In this document: one piece after another, positions 31,491-43,844 of the stretch
How positions within the stretch are numbered: the stretch's first letter is position 1
Layout of the letters: each line of letters starts with the position of its first letter
DNA from: Diplonema papillatum
Lineage: Eukaryota > Euglenozoa > Diplonemea > Diplonemida > Diplonemidae
Assembly: GCA_030068145.1 (NCBI GenBank)
Contig: JAPJBO010000610.1
Location: 62,001 to 126,000 of the forward strand
Length of the DNA stretch: 64,000 nt
Reading direction: 5' to 3'
Notes under the pieces: model-generated
The model's database searches: none
Seen by the model: only the letters and a program-made list of their open reading frames with translations
Told to the model about the DNA's origin: nothing
Position numbers and translations under genes: made by a program

Positions 31491-33985
31491 ATCCGATAGA
31501 CTGTGACAGACAGCAGCCACAGAGGCTGGACCGGCGGATCGTTAGGCATCGCCTTCTACTCCTGTTTCGTAGGGTAGGGGCGGCTAAAGAACAAAAAAGC
31601 AGGAAACAAAGTGCCACTCCTCCCTCGATCGGTGTAAACAATGCGTGGGTGTCTATTAAATATGGCAAGACTTCAGACTGTACTATTAAAGTAAACAATG
31701 ACACAGGAAAGGAACAGCAGGGGCGAAAGACCTTTTTTTCTCGAAAGCTTGCTTTGTTTTCCTTTTTTCTTCTTCTGGCGTTCTTTGTGGATACTCTCTG
31801 AGAATCCGCAGTTTTTTTAGTGATTCCCTTTCACCAGCCGGCGACAATACCCGCGGCAAGAAAGATTAGACTTTCTTCAAAGGCGGCGCCGAAGAGTGCC
31901 CACTTTTTGACGTGCCCTTGCGAAAACCCTGCAAGAGGGTCCCGCGGCCGCGAACTTGGCCGACCGTTGCTTGTTCGGGCTTGTGTTCAGCGCCGATAGA
32001 GAACTTCACACAGCCTTTAGGGTGTGGTTGGTTCTCTAATCGATTGTGCCGAGTTTGGGCCCTCTCTTCAGGTTGTTCTTCTTCTTGTTCACCTGGTATT
32101 TCTTGAGTTAGGGATCTCCACATGAAGCACGGACATGTAAACTGTGACAGTGACACGATCTTCAGTTTGGTGTTGGCTCACTCATTGCTCAGGCTTACAT
32201 TTTTGGAACACATTGCAATGTTTCAAAAATTCAAGTTTTTTCACCCTCCCTACCCCCCGGTGACCTCGTCGAAGCTCCTTTACCCAGGTTAAGGCGGTCA
32301 CACAACATTCCCTTGCGCTAGTGATATCAGTTGCAAAGACGTGTTCTTACTTCTCCCTTTCTTCTAGGCAGTTCTCGTCAGACAATGCGAAGAGCAGAAA
32401 CTCCCCTCGTGGAAGAAGCACCCCACGGTAGGACCGTGAGTCGCGCACGGCCCCTTCACGTAGCGGCAAGCCGACGATGCCAAAAGACATCTCCCTTCAA
32501 CGACAAGCCCAAACATCTAAGGGTCGGCCGCTCGTTCGCTAACGAAATCACCCTGACGGTATGAAGGCGGGTGTCGAACAATAACACCTGTGTTATTATT
32601 CGACTTGTCGAATACTAAAAAAAAGTTCCGGGTAGCCGAACAGCAGCAGGATCAAGTAGTGGTAGTCTTTTTCGACAATATTCGATTTGTCAAACACTAA
32701 ATAAAGTTCCGGGTAGCCGAACAGACAAACCACGGCCAAAAGGAGCGACCACACACACCACCAAACAGTTGATGGAGAAGAGCTCTCAATCAGCACACGT
32801 CGCAGAGCGCACTCCGCCTCGATTCCGACGTGTTTGCCGATGCCACGGTGCTCAAGAAGCCCGAGGGGCTGCAAATCCTGTTGCGGCGCATGCACACAAG
32901 TGCAGGAGAAAAGGGGTAGGGGTGAGGAAATCTTGGCCTGATGGTTTGGGCAGAATACTTCCCAGTCATCCTCCGCACCCGCAATCAACCCAAAACCATC
33001 AATTTCAAGCACTCTCGCACGGTTTAACACATACAAACAAAGCCTCGTGTAAAACACTGCTGCAAACATCCCTGCAGTATGTATCCTTCAGGTGGTCGAG
33101 CGAACACACCAATAGAACAAAACGACGCGTTTATTCTCCCCTTTTCAGGCCTTCTCCTTTTTTTGTTGGTGGCGGGGAAGCTCGTGCCACAGGTCTGTTT
33201 TCGAAAAGAAAAAAGGAAATCCCCCAGCCAAGGTAAAAAAAGCTATTTGCTGAAAGAAATCACCTGGAGACTTTTAAACTCGGAAGTTTTCATGCTCAGG
33301 TTTCTCTAAAATGAAAGGTGTCGGCGGTGTATTTCTTCTTTACTTGTGCACTGTCGACCACTCGGTTGTCAAAACATGGGGTTTCGTTCTGTTGCTTGAA
33401 TCACGCTGCAGAAGGCAAAGTTGCAAAGAGGAACTACTTTTTTTTTTTAAGAGCAACGACCTCAGACTGGGGGGGTTCACAGTCTCCGGAAGACCGGCAA
33501 ATGGAATATCACTTAATCCCAACGCGGTAAAAAGTGGCAGATGGCGCGAGCAGTGTAGAGGGTACGTTCTGGTGTCGTTCGTTATTTCTTTTTTTTGGGG
33601 GTAAAATCTTTGGGGGGGGGGGGGGGGGTTTCAACCATTTTCCGCGTACCTCACAGCCGTGGGAAATGCATGGCACTTCCTGTAATATCTCCGGGGGAAG
33701 GGGTTCTTTGTACTTTGCGCAAAAAGGGGTTGTTAAATTGCCTCCTTGGAGAGAGTCACTCGGAGCCGTTGTCTTCTCCATCCACCAATTTAACATCCGT
33801 TTAATTCATGTGCCACACCAACCAAAGGATCATTCACGGTTAGCTCTCCCTAGCTGGCTCGCTGGTACCTTGGGAACAAGCTGACCGGCGAAGTTGGCTG
33901 TCCGGCGGCTGCCTCAGTTGGGGATCGGTCCTCCTGGATACCGCATCAGTCAGCCAACACTCCACGTATATGAAGATGATCCCCA
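31491..33985. other. Gene-free; inverted repeat family J
   Basis: About 32575-32720 contains two copies of AAAGTTCCGGGTAGCCGAAC with TTCGACTTGTCGAATACTAA. The reverse of this block occurs at 38725-38825. A G run lies near 33612-33630. No gene seen. Confidence 0.5.
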
Positions 33986-33989
33986 CCGT

Positions 33990-34580
33990 CTGGTCTTGCA
34001 GCTAGAGGGCCGATGGGTCGTGCCGTATCTCCTCCGTCTGGTCTTGCAGCTAGAGGGCCGAGGGCCGATGGGTCGTGCCGTATCTCCTCCGTCTGGTCTT
34101 ACAGCTAGAGGGCTGATGGGTCGCGCCGTATCTCCCCCGTCTGTAGAGGGCCGATGGGTCGTGCCGTATCTCCTCCGTCTGGTCTTGATGGGTCGTGCCG
34201 TATCTCCCCCGTCTGGTCTTACAGCTAGAGGGCCGATGGGTCGCGCCGTATCTCCCCCGTCTGTAGAGGGCCGATGGGTCGTGCCGTATCTCCCCGTCTG
34301 GCCGGTCTTGCAGCTAGAGGGCCGATGGGTCGTGCCGTATCTCCTCCGTCTGGTCTTGATGGGTCGTGCCGTATCTCCCCCGTCTGTAGAGGGCCGATGG
34401 GTCGTGCCGTATCTCCCCGTCTGGTCTTGCAGCTAGAGGGCCGATGGTTCGTGCCGTATCTCCTCCGTCTGGTCTTGATGGGTCGTGCCGTATCTCCCCC
34501 GTCTGGTCTTACAGCTAGAGGGCCGATGGGTCGCGCCGTATCTCCCCCGTCTGTAGAGGGCCAGGGTCGTGCCGTATCTC
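33990..34580 (+). repeat. Irregular minisatellite (GGGTCGTGCCGTATCTCC)
   Basis: About fifteen short blocks combining GATGGGTCGTGCCGTATCTC, CTCCGTCTGGTCTTGCAGC and TAGAGGGCC in changing order, as in a higher-order scrambled array. Confidence 0.9.
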
Positions 34581-34833
34581 AGCTCGTCGGGGGGTAAAAT
34601 CCTCCAAGACGCGTTCACTGCTCTTCGCCATTGGATCTTCGCCGCCTCGGAGATGGAGGATGCGTGGAAAACCCATCATTTGAGGCGGGTGTCAGATTTT
34701 GCAAAACGCGAAATCTCAGATTTCGCAACGACACAGCACTTTTTCGACTAAGCTTTTGCTCTCCTTCAGCTCCGATGAAGAGATCCGTGAAGAATAGCCC
34801 CGGGGACCAGTACGTATGTGGCCGTGGGTCCTT

Positions 34834-34870
34834 AACAAGATGCAGAGCACCGGGCTATCTGCATCTTGTT
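34834..34870 (+). repeat. Perfect 13-bp-stem hairpin
   Basis: AACAAGATGCAGA, an 11-nt loop, then TCTGCATCTTGTT. Could be a structured RNA or a tiny foldback; no further context. Confidence 0.6.
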
Positions 34871-35054
34871 CCGTGATCACAAGGAAAAGCGAACCAAAAC
34901 TTTGCACGCGGCTCACGATGCCCGGCCTCTCGCATTCGCCTCGCGGGACTCTAGTTACATATTGATCTGCGTTTATTCGGAAGCAGGGGGTCTCCACCCT
35001 GAGAAGCCACTGTCGTATCAAAATCGAATCGAGTACCTCCAGCCCCGGTATATT

Positions 35055-35350
35055 CGAAAATACTCGACGTAGCTGCTTCGACTCCGAATGGAAGGGGGGA
35101 AATATAGAGGTAAGGGGCAAATACAATACAAACACAATCTGATTTGTTTTTCGCTTACACCACCGTGTGTTGTTTTCTCACTCAGGACTTTTGACCTGTT
35201 GTGTTTGTGTGATTTGTCGTGTAGGGGTAGACCCGCATGACCTCACGTCCGTTCAACACGTGGTTCGGTAGTTACAGCACTTTGGACCCCTTCTGTTCTT
35301 TGTCGGGCAGCATCGTCGAGCATTTCCTTCCAAGCTGGCGCTTATGTAAA
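35055..35350 (+). repeat. Family D copy 2
   Basis: AAAATACTCGACGTAGCTGC head to CTTATGTAAAAAAA tail. The A-rich 3' end shared by all full copies suggests a SINE-like retroposon. Confidence 0.8.
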
Positions 35351-36029
35351 AAAAGAATGGGCGCGATTTTTGTTTGTACGTGCCGGGGGAGGATTAGCCT
35401 GTTAGTGAGTGAAGGTGAGTGAATATGATCGGCAGGCTAATCTTCTCCCAAACACGCTGCCAGCGTTCTCTTTCGTGTTTACAGTTAATTGTTATTACGA
35501 AAAACGAGCCCCAAGGGTTGACAACGAATCTTCCGAAAAAAGCCTGCTTCACCCCTGTCTTGTGCTCCCCAACATTCAAACAAAAGTTGGCGTGTCCTCT
35601 GTTGCCTTTCAGTATTTTCTTTCTTTTTGTTTCCTGAATACGTTGCCGCCTTTGATTGAACTTGCAATTTTTTTCTGCGTAGTATTTCTTTTTCTTTCTC
35701 CTCCTTTTTATCCACGCCGCATGCACACAAGCCTTCAATTTTCACCTGCTTGCACAGTGTCGAAGCGCGCTGCAGCTCCTGGCCCTCCGTCGGCATAACA
35801 GTTTCCTTAGAAATGGCTCTGCACCTGAGGCAATCCGATTCCCCGTCTTTCGCTACTGGGGGTAAAGACGTTTTATCCTGGCTCTTGTATTGAAGGGTCG
35901 GTGTGGTTTTAAGTTGCGGTCAGAGTCTGCTCCGTAACTTGGGTCCCCCACGTTTCACTTTTGGATGCGCATCCGTGTGACTTCAATTTTAGCCTACGCG
36001 AGCACTCACACACGGGTTTGCGTGCTCTT
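35351..36029. other. Gene-free
   Basis: About 35415-35510 (CTAATCTTCTCCCAAACACG, CAGCGTTCTCTTTCGTGTTT) matches 48540-48600. No gene seen. Confidence 0.5.
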
Positions 36030-37405
36030 ATACACATGCGTCGAATGCACATGCACGGACTAATACGTGGACTGATACAGGCAGCGATGCGTGCACTGAT
36101 ACGCATGCAGCGAATAGACTAATACGTAGACTGAGTGATGCGTGCACTGATACACCTACCCATCCTCCAGGGCCTCAACAAACGGCCGCAGATCAACAAC
36201 CGGGAGGCTTTCGAAGCGGTGATGCGGGCGTTCGAAGTCGCCCCCGTACGGCACGTGCCCAAAAAGATGGCGAACAAAGGACGGGGCGACCAGGGCGGCC
36301 ACTGGGAGAAGGCGGGTGTCCTGACCGGCAGCTTCCGACCCCAGGCCCATTACCCACGGGGGTGGCAACACAGCGGCGAGAAGTGGAAGGCACGGGCAAG
36401 ACACGACCGGGCGACGCACCGCCGCGCACGCGGCGGCGGCAGCCGCCACCTTTGGGACGTCCTAGCGAACGCCGAGAAGAAGAAAGCCGACGCGCAACGG
36501 GCGGGGTGCAGACCGGGATCGTCAACCAACCGCCCGACAGCGGCTGCAGCGGCAGCAACAGCGGCAGCGACAACGTCGCGAGGACGCACGGAAGGACCCG
36601 CGGCACAGCACCAGTCCATTCCCCACGCGGGGGAATGTGAAACCCTCCCCCGGGATGACGAAGGCCGGGAAGAGCCGGGGGCAGTGAAGTAACGAAGCCC
36701 GCGAACGGTGGGTGGTGACCCCTCCGAACAGTCTCCCTGGCCCTGGCCCACGCCTGATGCCGCAACCCCTTAACCCGGGCGGCGGCGCTTTGGCATGAGC
36801 CAGGAACCTCAAGGGGAGCAGCGCGAGAGGCATCATCCACGCTTCAAAGGCCCACACACTGCGTCGAATACTATGCACGGACTAATACGCAGACTGATAG
36901 ACTGATACAGGCAGTGATGCGTGCACGTAGACTGAGTCATGCGTGCACTGATACACACTGCGTTGAATACTAATACGCAGACTGATAGACTGATACAGGC
37001 AGTGATGCGTGCACTGATACGCATGCGTCGAATAGACTAATACGTAGACTGAGTCATGCGTGCACGGATACACACTGCGTTGAATACTATGCACGGACTA
37101 ATACGTAGACTGATACAGGCAGTGATGCGTGCACTGATACGCATGTGTCGAATACCTATGCACGGACTAAGACGTAGACTGAGTAGTGCGTGCACGGATA
37201 CACACTGCGTTGAATACTATGTACGGACTAATACGTAGACTGATACAGGCAGTGATGCGTGCACTGATACGCATCTGTCGAATGCCTATGCACGGACTAA
37301 GACGTTGACTGAGTAGTGCGTGCACGGATACACACTGCGTCAAATACTATGCACGGACTAAGACGTAGACTGAGTGATGCGTGCACTGATATACATGCAT
37401 ATAAT
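36030..37405 (+). repeat. Minisatellite of GTGCACTGATACGCATG blocks, split by an exon-like insert
   Basis: Blocks TGATGCGTGCACTGATACGC, ACTAATACGTAGACTGA and GATACAGGCAG recur irregularly at 36030-36165 and 36845-37405. The array is interrupted by a GC-rich 680-bp segment. Confidence 0.85.
36177..36690 (+). CDS. Possible exon of an unidentified protein inside the minisatellite
   Basis: GC-rich open frame after a plausible acceptor (CCATCCTCCAG|GGCCTC). The frame reads LNKRPQINNREAFEAVMRAF, then a basic segment and an Ala-rich stretch, and ends in family sequence shared with 15065-15145 (CGAAGGCCGGGAAGAGCCGG). Protein-like composition at the start supports a real but possibly stranded exon. 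No donor or partner exon is identified, and an open frame on the minus strand cannot be excluded. Confidence 0.35.
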
Positions 37406-38146
37406 ACCTTGCACCGAAAAGGTCAGCAAAGTAGCGGCGACGACAAAGTGAACCGGCCTGGCCCACCTTCCTGACGGCGGAGACCCACACCCTTGGTCTA
37501 ATGCGTTTTTCCCCCCTCGGAAAAGGACGCGTCCGGCGGGAAACGGTGTATGAGCGACTTATAGAGGTAGACTTCGCTTGAAATCCCGGGGTTTTATGTC
37601 TCCGTTTGACAGGGTTGGTCGAATGGTCGCGAGAACTTGGGGTAAGCCCTGATGTCAGATTCGCGGTTGGTCTCACACCTACTGCTACTAAATAGATGCT
37701 CCATTCTAACTCTCCGCAGCCTCCGTACCAATACCTCCTCGCGGGGTGTTGGAGAAGTCCGCGGATTAAAAAAGGACGAAAAAAAGACTAGAGTCGGGTG
37801 ATGTTGCTTTGAACTCGCTTTTTTCGCGTTCTTCTTTGGCGTTCGGACGACGCTGCAAAGTCGGGTGGGGGAGGGGTTGCTGTTGCAGAGAGATGTGTTG
37901 GAAACGGAGCTCTGGATAGGCGAGTTTTTGTGGTTTGACGGTTCTATTGGTGGTTCGTATTCTCCAGCAAGAATTTGCTGGTGCGAGTTTAACATTCCGC
38001 TCGATAGGTAACCGTGTTCCCTCCAGAGTAATCTTTAGAGCGAAAGTTTGCTGTGTCACTTCCTTTGAACTTCTCACGATGCCGGTTTATCCCCACGAGA
38101 GGCAAGAGATACACTCAGAGGACCCACCCAGATGCTTACAAATGCG
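37406..38146. other. Gene-free; short family B fragment
   Basis: About 37565-37612 holds TTCGCTTGAAATCCCGGGG from family B. No gene seen. Confidence 0.45.
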
Positions 38147-38400
38147 TCTCTTTTAGAGATAAAGTTCGCTTGAAATTCCGGAGTTTTAGGGTCTCCGTGT
38201 GACCGTTGATAAATGGGTTCTCTTAGAGCAAGAAAGGGCTATATGGTTACGTGTGTATTTGGTGCACGCTTCGTTACGGGTTATGGCTAGCCATGTCCGG
38301 GACTGTTTGTGACCGACACCAAGTGAAAGTCTGTTGCATTAGTGTGATTGTCAGGCCTTCGACTACCCTCCCTGAGCAACGCACTACACCACGTACATTC
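38147..38400 (+). repeat. Family B copy followed by family K copy
   Basis: B (38147-38325) ends ACCGACACCAAGT and K (GTTGCATTAGTGTGATTGTC, GGCCTTCGACTACCC) follows directly. The same B-then-K order is seen at 16100-16680 with F in between. Confidence 0.7.
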
Positions 38401-39945
38401 CTTAGAGGGGTGTTTTTTGTTGAACGCTTTCGCCTGGCACCACACCCAAGTTTACCTTCCAATTGCGTGCGGGGGCCTGGAGCCCAATTTGTCCTCTCTC
38501 TCTCTCTGCGCAGCGATGCAGATTATCGCAACAGAATATTTGCATTCTAACCCAAAACTCTCTCTCTCTCTCTCTCTCTCTCGTGGTTTCCCAATTGGCG
38601 GCCTCGAATACATTCCTGTGAAGCAGGTGCTAGCAGGTGCTTATTCGAAACTGATCGTCGGAGACTCCCCGTCCGGGCTTGCTCTAAAAGGGGGGGGTTC
38701 GAATAACAACAGTTATTTGATACGCGTCTGGTTGTCTAAAAACACTACCACTTTGATCCTGCTACTGTTCGGCGACCCTTCTTTTAGTATTCGACGAATC
38801 GAATAATGACACAGGCGTTATTATTCGGCCCCCCCCCCCCCCCCCTTTACACGGCCGCGGCCCGAGCACACCAAAACTCGACGAAAACGCAGGGCTCGGA
38901 CGGGTCACACCCGCTTCCGTTTCATTGTTGCGTTGCTATCGTTGATTGTCGACGGTATATCGTTTCTCTAGTAGTACAGATGTCTCGACGGCGAACATTC
39001 TCCGCACAACGGCTGCGTGGTGAAGTTGCACATGTTGCATACCATGTGGCGTGACACGTAAAAAGACACAACACGGCGTGACATGTAAAAACACGCATCA
39101 CTTGTAACTTCCATGACAAGCGGCATCGATTTCGCCCTCCTCTTCTCAAGAACAAGTGGGCGGTACATCGAAAAACTCTTCCAAAGTGAAGTTAAGTGAA
39201 GCAATCGCTGGGGATGTTTTAATCCTCTGTCTGTGAGTAAGCTGATCGCCCGTTGTTTCGTCGCATTAGCGCAACCCGGAAATATTCGCCATCGTTTTAG
39301 AGTGAAGGTTTTTGTAGCGCGCTGTTCTTTGTGTGCAATGCATTGTTGGTACTCAAAGAACTACTGATTGGCAGCGGACTACGTGCAACTTACCAACACA
39401 GGGTGAGAGCCGTGCACAAACAAAAGAAAGCGCTGTTCTTTCGTTCAGAGCATTTTGGGTCTTTTTTCTTGCAATCTTGCGGGTTGTTCCCGCAAGATCG
39501 TTGGGAGGGCTGAGAAGAAGACGTAGGCGGCAAGTTTTGGTGGTTGATCAGAACTCCTGACCTGAATAGAAACAGGGGGGTAAAAAGGCAAATGAGACGT
39601 CGATCAACCGACAAACTACACACACACACGCCCACCTTTATAGCACTAACAATCTTGCGGGTTGTCCCGACAACGTATTGTGAAGGCTAAGGGCTGTGTG
39701 TTTTGGTGGTTGATCAGGATGCCAAACCTGAATAAGGAACGGTGTAAAATCAGGAGGGACGTCGATCCGCTTCGGACAAAAAAGAGACTGTCTTTTAGAG
39801 TAAAAGTTCGCTTGAAATTCCGGGGTTTTTAGGGTCTCCGTGTGACCGTTGATGAACTTTTAGAGGAGTGAGATTTCCTTTTTTTCGTTCTCATGGTGTT
39901 GGGATGGTTCGGTCGCAGCTCGTTGCGAAAGTGAGAAAAAATGGT
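38401..39945. other. Gene-free; modules N and J, TC microsatellite
   Basis: Module N near 38515-38555 (GATGCAGATTATCGC), (CT)n near 38560-38583, family J inverse at 38725-38825, C run near 38830, family B fragment near 39791-39860. No gene seen. Confidence 0.5.
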
Positions 39946-40269
39946 ATACCGTAATTGGAATAATGTTGAACTGGACTAAAGCTGGAACACAGACCGGGTA
40001 AAACCTGGGACAGGTGTCCCAGGTAGTCACCGCGTGGGACACCCCGTGGGGGTCCTGCAGCCTCCTATGGCAGCGGCATGTAGGGGTCGAGCTGAGTATT
40101 GAGCACCCCAAAGCGCGGGCAAGCACCAGGGTCGCGATATTCTGCGAAGTACGCAAAGTCGCGAACCCCAAAAAAGAAATATGCCGAACTGGGTAAAACC
40201 TGGGACACCCAGCCCATTTTGGGGGTGTCCCAGGTTTTACCCGGTTCAACACTAATCCAATTACGGTAT
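39946..40269. mobile_element. ~320-bp MITE with ATACCGTAATTGGA termini
   Basis: The left end ATACCGTAATTGGAATAATG is mirrored on the right by the inverse of ATACCGTAATTGGATTAGTG. Both arms continue with GTTGAAC(T/C)GG and GTAAAACCTGGGACA. TA lies at both outer edges, compatible with a TA target site. Noncoding. Confidence 0.75.
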
Positions 40270-40404
40270 TTCAAACAGCATCTTTGCAATCTCTCCCTCC
40301 CAGTGTCGTCGTTGTGGATGGCACACGACCCATGTTCAATGGAAACCGTCACGCACGCAGTTGCGAATGAACTCAAAGTATGACAAAGGGAGGGGCTGAA
40401 AGAT

Positions 40405-40620
40405 TCTCGGCGTAGCTGCTTTGACTCCGAAATGGAACAACAATCCAAGCACAGTCTGACTTGTTCGTCGCTTACACCACCGTGTTGTGTTGTTTTTTTC
40501 ACTCAGGACTTGCTTCTCTGTTGTATTTATGTCTTGTCGTGTAGGGGTAGAGCCGCATGACCTCACGTCCGTTCAACACGTGGTTCGGTAGTTGCAGCAC
40601 TTGGGATCCCTTGGGGGATT
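40405..40620 (+). repeat. Family D copy 3, truncated at 3' end
   Basis: Starts near CTCGGCGTAGCTGCTTTGAC and runs to GCACTTGGGATCCC. It lacks the GCATCGTCGAGC block and A-rich tail. Confidence 0.75.
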
Positions 40621-40837
40621 CCCCCCGCGCGCAAACGAGGTGTGGCCGTCTGCAGTGTAGATCTACAGAGCCTCTCCGGACAAAAAATCCCGAATTATTT
40701 ACTATTCGATGGTGGCTTTCCTTCTTGCCCGATCATGTCTTCCCCTTCGTTCGCTCCTTCCGGAAGAAATACGCGCTTGCTTTGTTCGAACGTTTTCGAT
40801 GCCGGCAACTCAACACTAACTTGTTGAAAGTATGCAA

Positions 40838-41112
40838 AATACTCGACTTGCGCTTACTTCGACGGAGGCTAGAGGGGAGAAAACGATACACCTAACTACT
40901 ACCAAGTGGGTCTTTTTTGCGCCCACTAAACCCAGATTTGCGGGCTACGGCACATTTACCTCCTTTGCTCGCCTGTTTGCGATAGTGGGGAGCCATCGGC
41001 ATGCTGATGAGTACCACACTATCGCAACAGGACTTCAAATCTCAATCTTTTGAGATTTCCCAACTGGCAGTCTCCTCAAGTATCTCCTACAAAGGAGGTG
41101 CTTGTACAAAAA
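40838..41112 (+). repeat. Family C copy 4, with palindromic insert
   Basis: Family C blocks plus an intact palindrome (TTGCGATAGTGGGGAG ... CACTATCGCAA, with CATCGGCATGCTGATG at its centre). Confidence 0.7.
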
Positions 41113-41539
41113 GAATGCCAAAAACTGCGGGGAAGAGCTGGGACAACCGGTCGATGGGCGCACTGGAACCAACCAGGGGGAAGGCTGCTGCTGGACACGC
41201 ACGCAGCAAACGGACTGGCGTCAGCAAGAAACAAGAGAAGCCCTGAAACCAGCGTCGGAGAAGGAATAGAGAGAGAGAGAACACATAAAACAAATCAAAG
41301 GGTGCGGGCCTCCACCGTCAGGTGGGCAGGCTAGTTTCGGGGTGGCTCCCTGGGAGGGACAGGGGCGGGGTTGTCACGCCTTAGCAGTCCCAGGACCTCT
41401 CCCCTCCCACCTATATGTGTTCTCGCTGTCATCGCTACCGCGCTGACATTTCCGAGAGAGAGAGAGAGAGAGACAAGTCGGAGTGCAGGGACCGTCTCTC
41501 CGAGGTGTTTCCGGTCGCCTCACTACTGCCACGTACTTC

Positions 41540-41705
41540 TAAGGCGGGCGCAGGTAGTTCCGTCGGAGGCGTGGTGCGGGCCGCGGCCCCGTCACTGAGG
41601 ATGACGGCGTCGGTGTTGACACAACCGGGGCCGATCTGGCAGGCGGGCGAGCCTGTTTCGCGGGGGAGCACCGTCTTGACGCGTCGCGGGCTCTCTTCTT
41701 CTTTG
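41540..41705. other. GC-rich exon-like island, strand undecided
   Basis: Open in frames on both strands. Plus gives RMTASVLTQPGPIWQAG and minus gives ETGSPACQIGPGCVNTDAV. Composition matches the exons elsewhere, but no splice pair or domain decides the strand. Confidence 0.25.
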
Positions 41706-41983
41706 GCAATTGCACGACCAGGAATATAATATTATAATGCTGCCAGTTTCGACCCTCCCGCCCGGTTTCGGAGGACGAGAGGCGTACCAAACAGCGGGAG
41801 GCGAGTGCTGTCGCTTTAATCCGCGAAGCCGTTTCTGTTCCCTTACGGTATACAGCCAAAGGAGCTTCAGGCAATCCACCGACGACCATGTCCCGCTCCT
41901 TGATGGCAGAGGCAGGCGAATGGGTGAATAGATAGAGGGTACCGGCTTCGTGTATCCAATGATGAAAAGAAGGTTGAAGTATG

Positions 41984-42275
41984 GTTAACCACTTAAGGTC
42001 GGACTGCCACGGTAGTGGTAGTTAAATCAAGAAAGTTCATGGGTGTCGATTGCAAGAAAGTTCACGGGTGTCACGTTCGCGGGTGAGAGGCCAAAGAACG
42101 GTCGAAAGTGGTCGCCGTTTGCTTCTTTGGAAAGAATCTGACACAAGTCTTTGAAATGCGTCCCCCATCGGGCAGAAGTCCTGCTCCAAGCTCACAGTGG
42201 ATACCTGAGGTTTGCCATGGAACCCGCCCTTTTCCCAAATTAACTCTCCTCTCCCTCCGTCCTTAAGTGGTTAAA
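41984..42275. mobile_element. ~290-bp MITE with TTAACCACTTAAGG termini
   Basis: GTTAACCACTTAAGGTCGG at the left is mirrored by the inverse of TTAACCACTTAAGGACGG at the right. Noncoding interior with a short internal direct repeat (AAGAAAGTTCA(T/C)GGGTGTC). Confidence 0.8.
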
Positions 42276-42509
42276 AGATAAAACAGTTGCGCCGGCAGCA
42301 GGATTTTCGGATCTGTGGCTCTATCCGCGACAAACGGGCTTCGGCTCGTGGACTTCTCGGTTGGAGACACCAGTCAGGGAGGGGGGTTGACTACCTTCAC
42401 GCTAAACACACAGTGTCCTGAGGCGAGCTCAGCGGAACAGAAATCACGCGTACATACGCAGGAAGACCCAGCCCCACAGAGGCCGGAGATATAGATGGTG
42501 TGCCCACAC

Positions 42510-42800
42510 CAAAAATACTCGACGTACCTGCTTCGACTCCAAATCGAGGGAGGAAAGGGGCAAATACAATACAAACACAATCTGATTTGTTCTTCGCTTA
42601 CACCACCGTGTGTTGTTTTCTCACTCAGGACTTTGACTGAATGTTGTGTTTGTGTGATTTGTCGTGTAGGGGTAGACCCGCATGACCTCACGTCCGTTCA
42701 ACACGTGGTTCGGTAGTTACAGCACTTGGGATCCCTTCTGTTCTTTGTCGGGCAGCATCGTCGAGCATTTCCTTTTCAATGCTGGCGCTTATTTAAAAAA
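42510..42800 (+). repeat. Family D copy 4
   Basis: Full-length, AAAATACTCGACGTACCTGC to CTTATTTAAAAAAG. Confidence 0.8.
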
Positions 42801-43844
42801 GACGCGTGTACATCACCCCAAACAGAAGGTGTGACACCTGCGTTTTTTTTTTTCCGTCTTTTCTTTTCCTTTTTCAACTCCAGCTTCTGCGGTCGGACTC
42901 CATCGTGGGACCCTTGCCCGAAGGTTTGCAACACAAGGAGGCAAAAGCCGACTTGCCTACGACTTTGTGGAGTTGCCCTACACGGCGGACTCCCCACCGG
43001 TTGGGGGAGTGCATGCGGGAGTGAAAAAGTGCGGGAGTGTCCACTCCCGCACTTCTTCGCGGCAAAACACAAGGAAAACGAGATAAATTCCTCCAATGCG
43101 GGTGGGACTCCCGCAATGCGAGAGTGACCCCGATCGCACGAACCCCGCGCACACACTCCCCATCCGGTGAAGGGGTCCGCCGTGTACAATGTATTGGGAA
43201 AGGCTGAATGACGTAGCACAGCGCGTTATGGTGGTTGATACAGAATCCCGAACCTGAGTAAGAGAGCGTGGAAGAGGGGGCAAAAGCAAGTGCGAAGTCG
43301 ATCAACTGGTACGCACAAACAAAACGATGCGGGCATTTTCCTTCTTTTTCGAGCGCATTCTGAGGTTGAAAACCGGTGTCCTAGAGTCACCGGTCGACCG
43401 TTGAGAGTGGATTTGGGGGGAGGAATGGGGTGCTTGGGTTTGGTGGGTTGACAGCCGTCTTCACTTCTTTTTTTTACGAGAGTCCAGCTTGAAGCTGGAG
43501 CTAAAGCTGAAGCGTTTTGCCTTAAATATGGTGATTCAACCATTCATTCCATTCCATTCAAATTGACCAACATCGAGAGACTCTGGGTGGATCCATCACT
43601 TTTTTCCAAATTCACATCCGGGTTTCTCCTGATCCAACCCCACCCTTTCGAATGGAGCCGAACCAGGAGATAACCGTAGGAACCGGCCATAAGGCTCAAA
43701 CCCTCGGAACAAATTCGAGTGGCACACCCGCTTTTCAGGTGCGACTACACTCTCTTCAACTCCAGCTTCTGCCGCTGGGCACCTATTTTCCCCCGCAAGG
43801 ACGACAAAGTGTCAAACTACCCCATCCCAAGGCAGTCGTTGTAA
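42801..43844. other. Gene-free
   Basis: Contains CAACTCCAGCTTCTGC modules (near 42885 and 43757) of the hairpin family at 48251, and short inverted CACTCCCGCA/TGCGGGAGTG repeats near 43010-43060. No gene seen. Confidence 0.5.
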
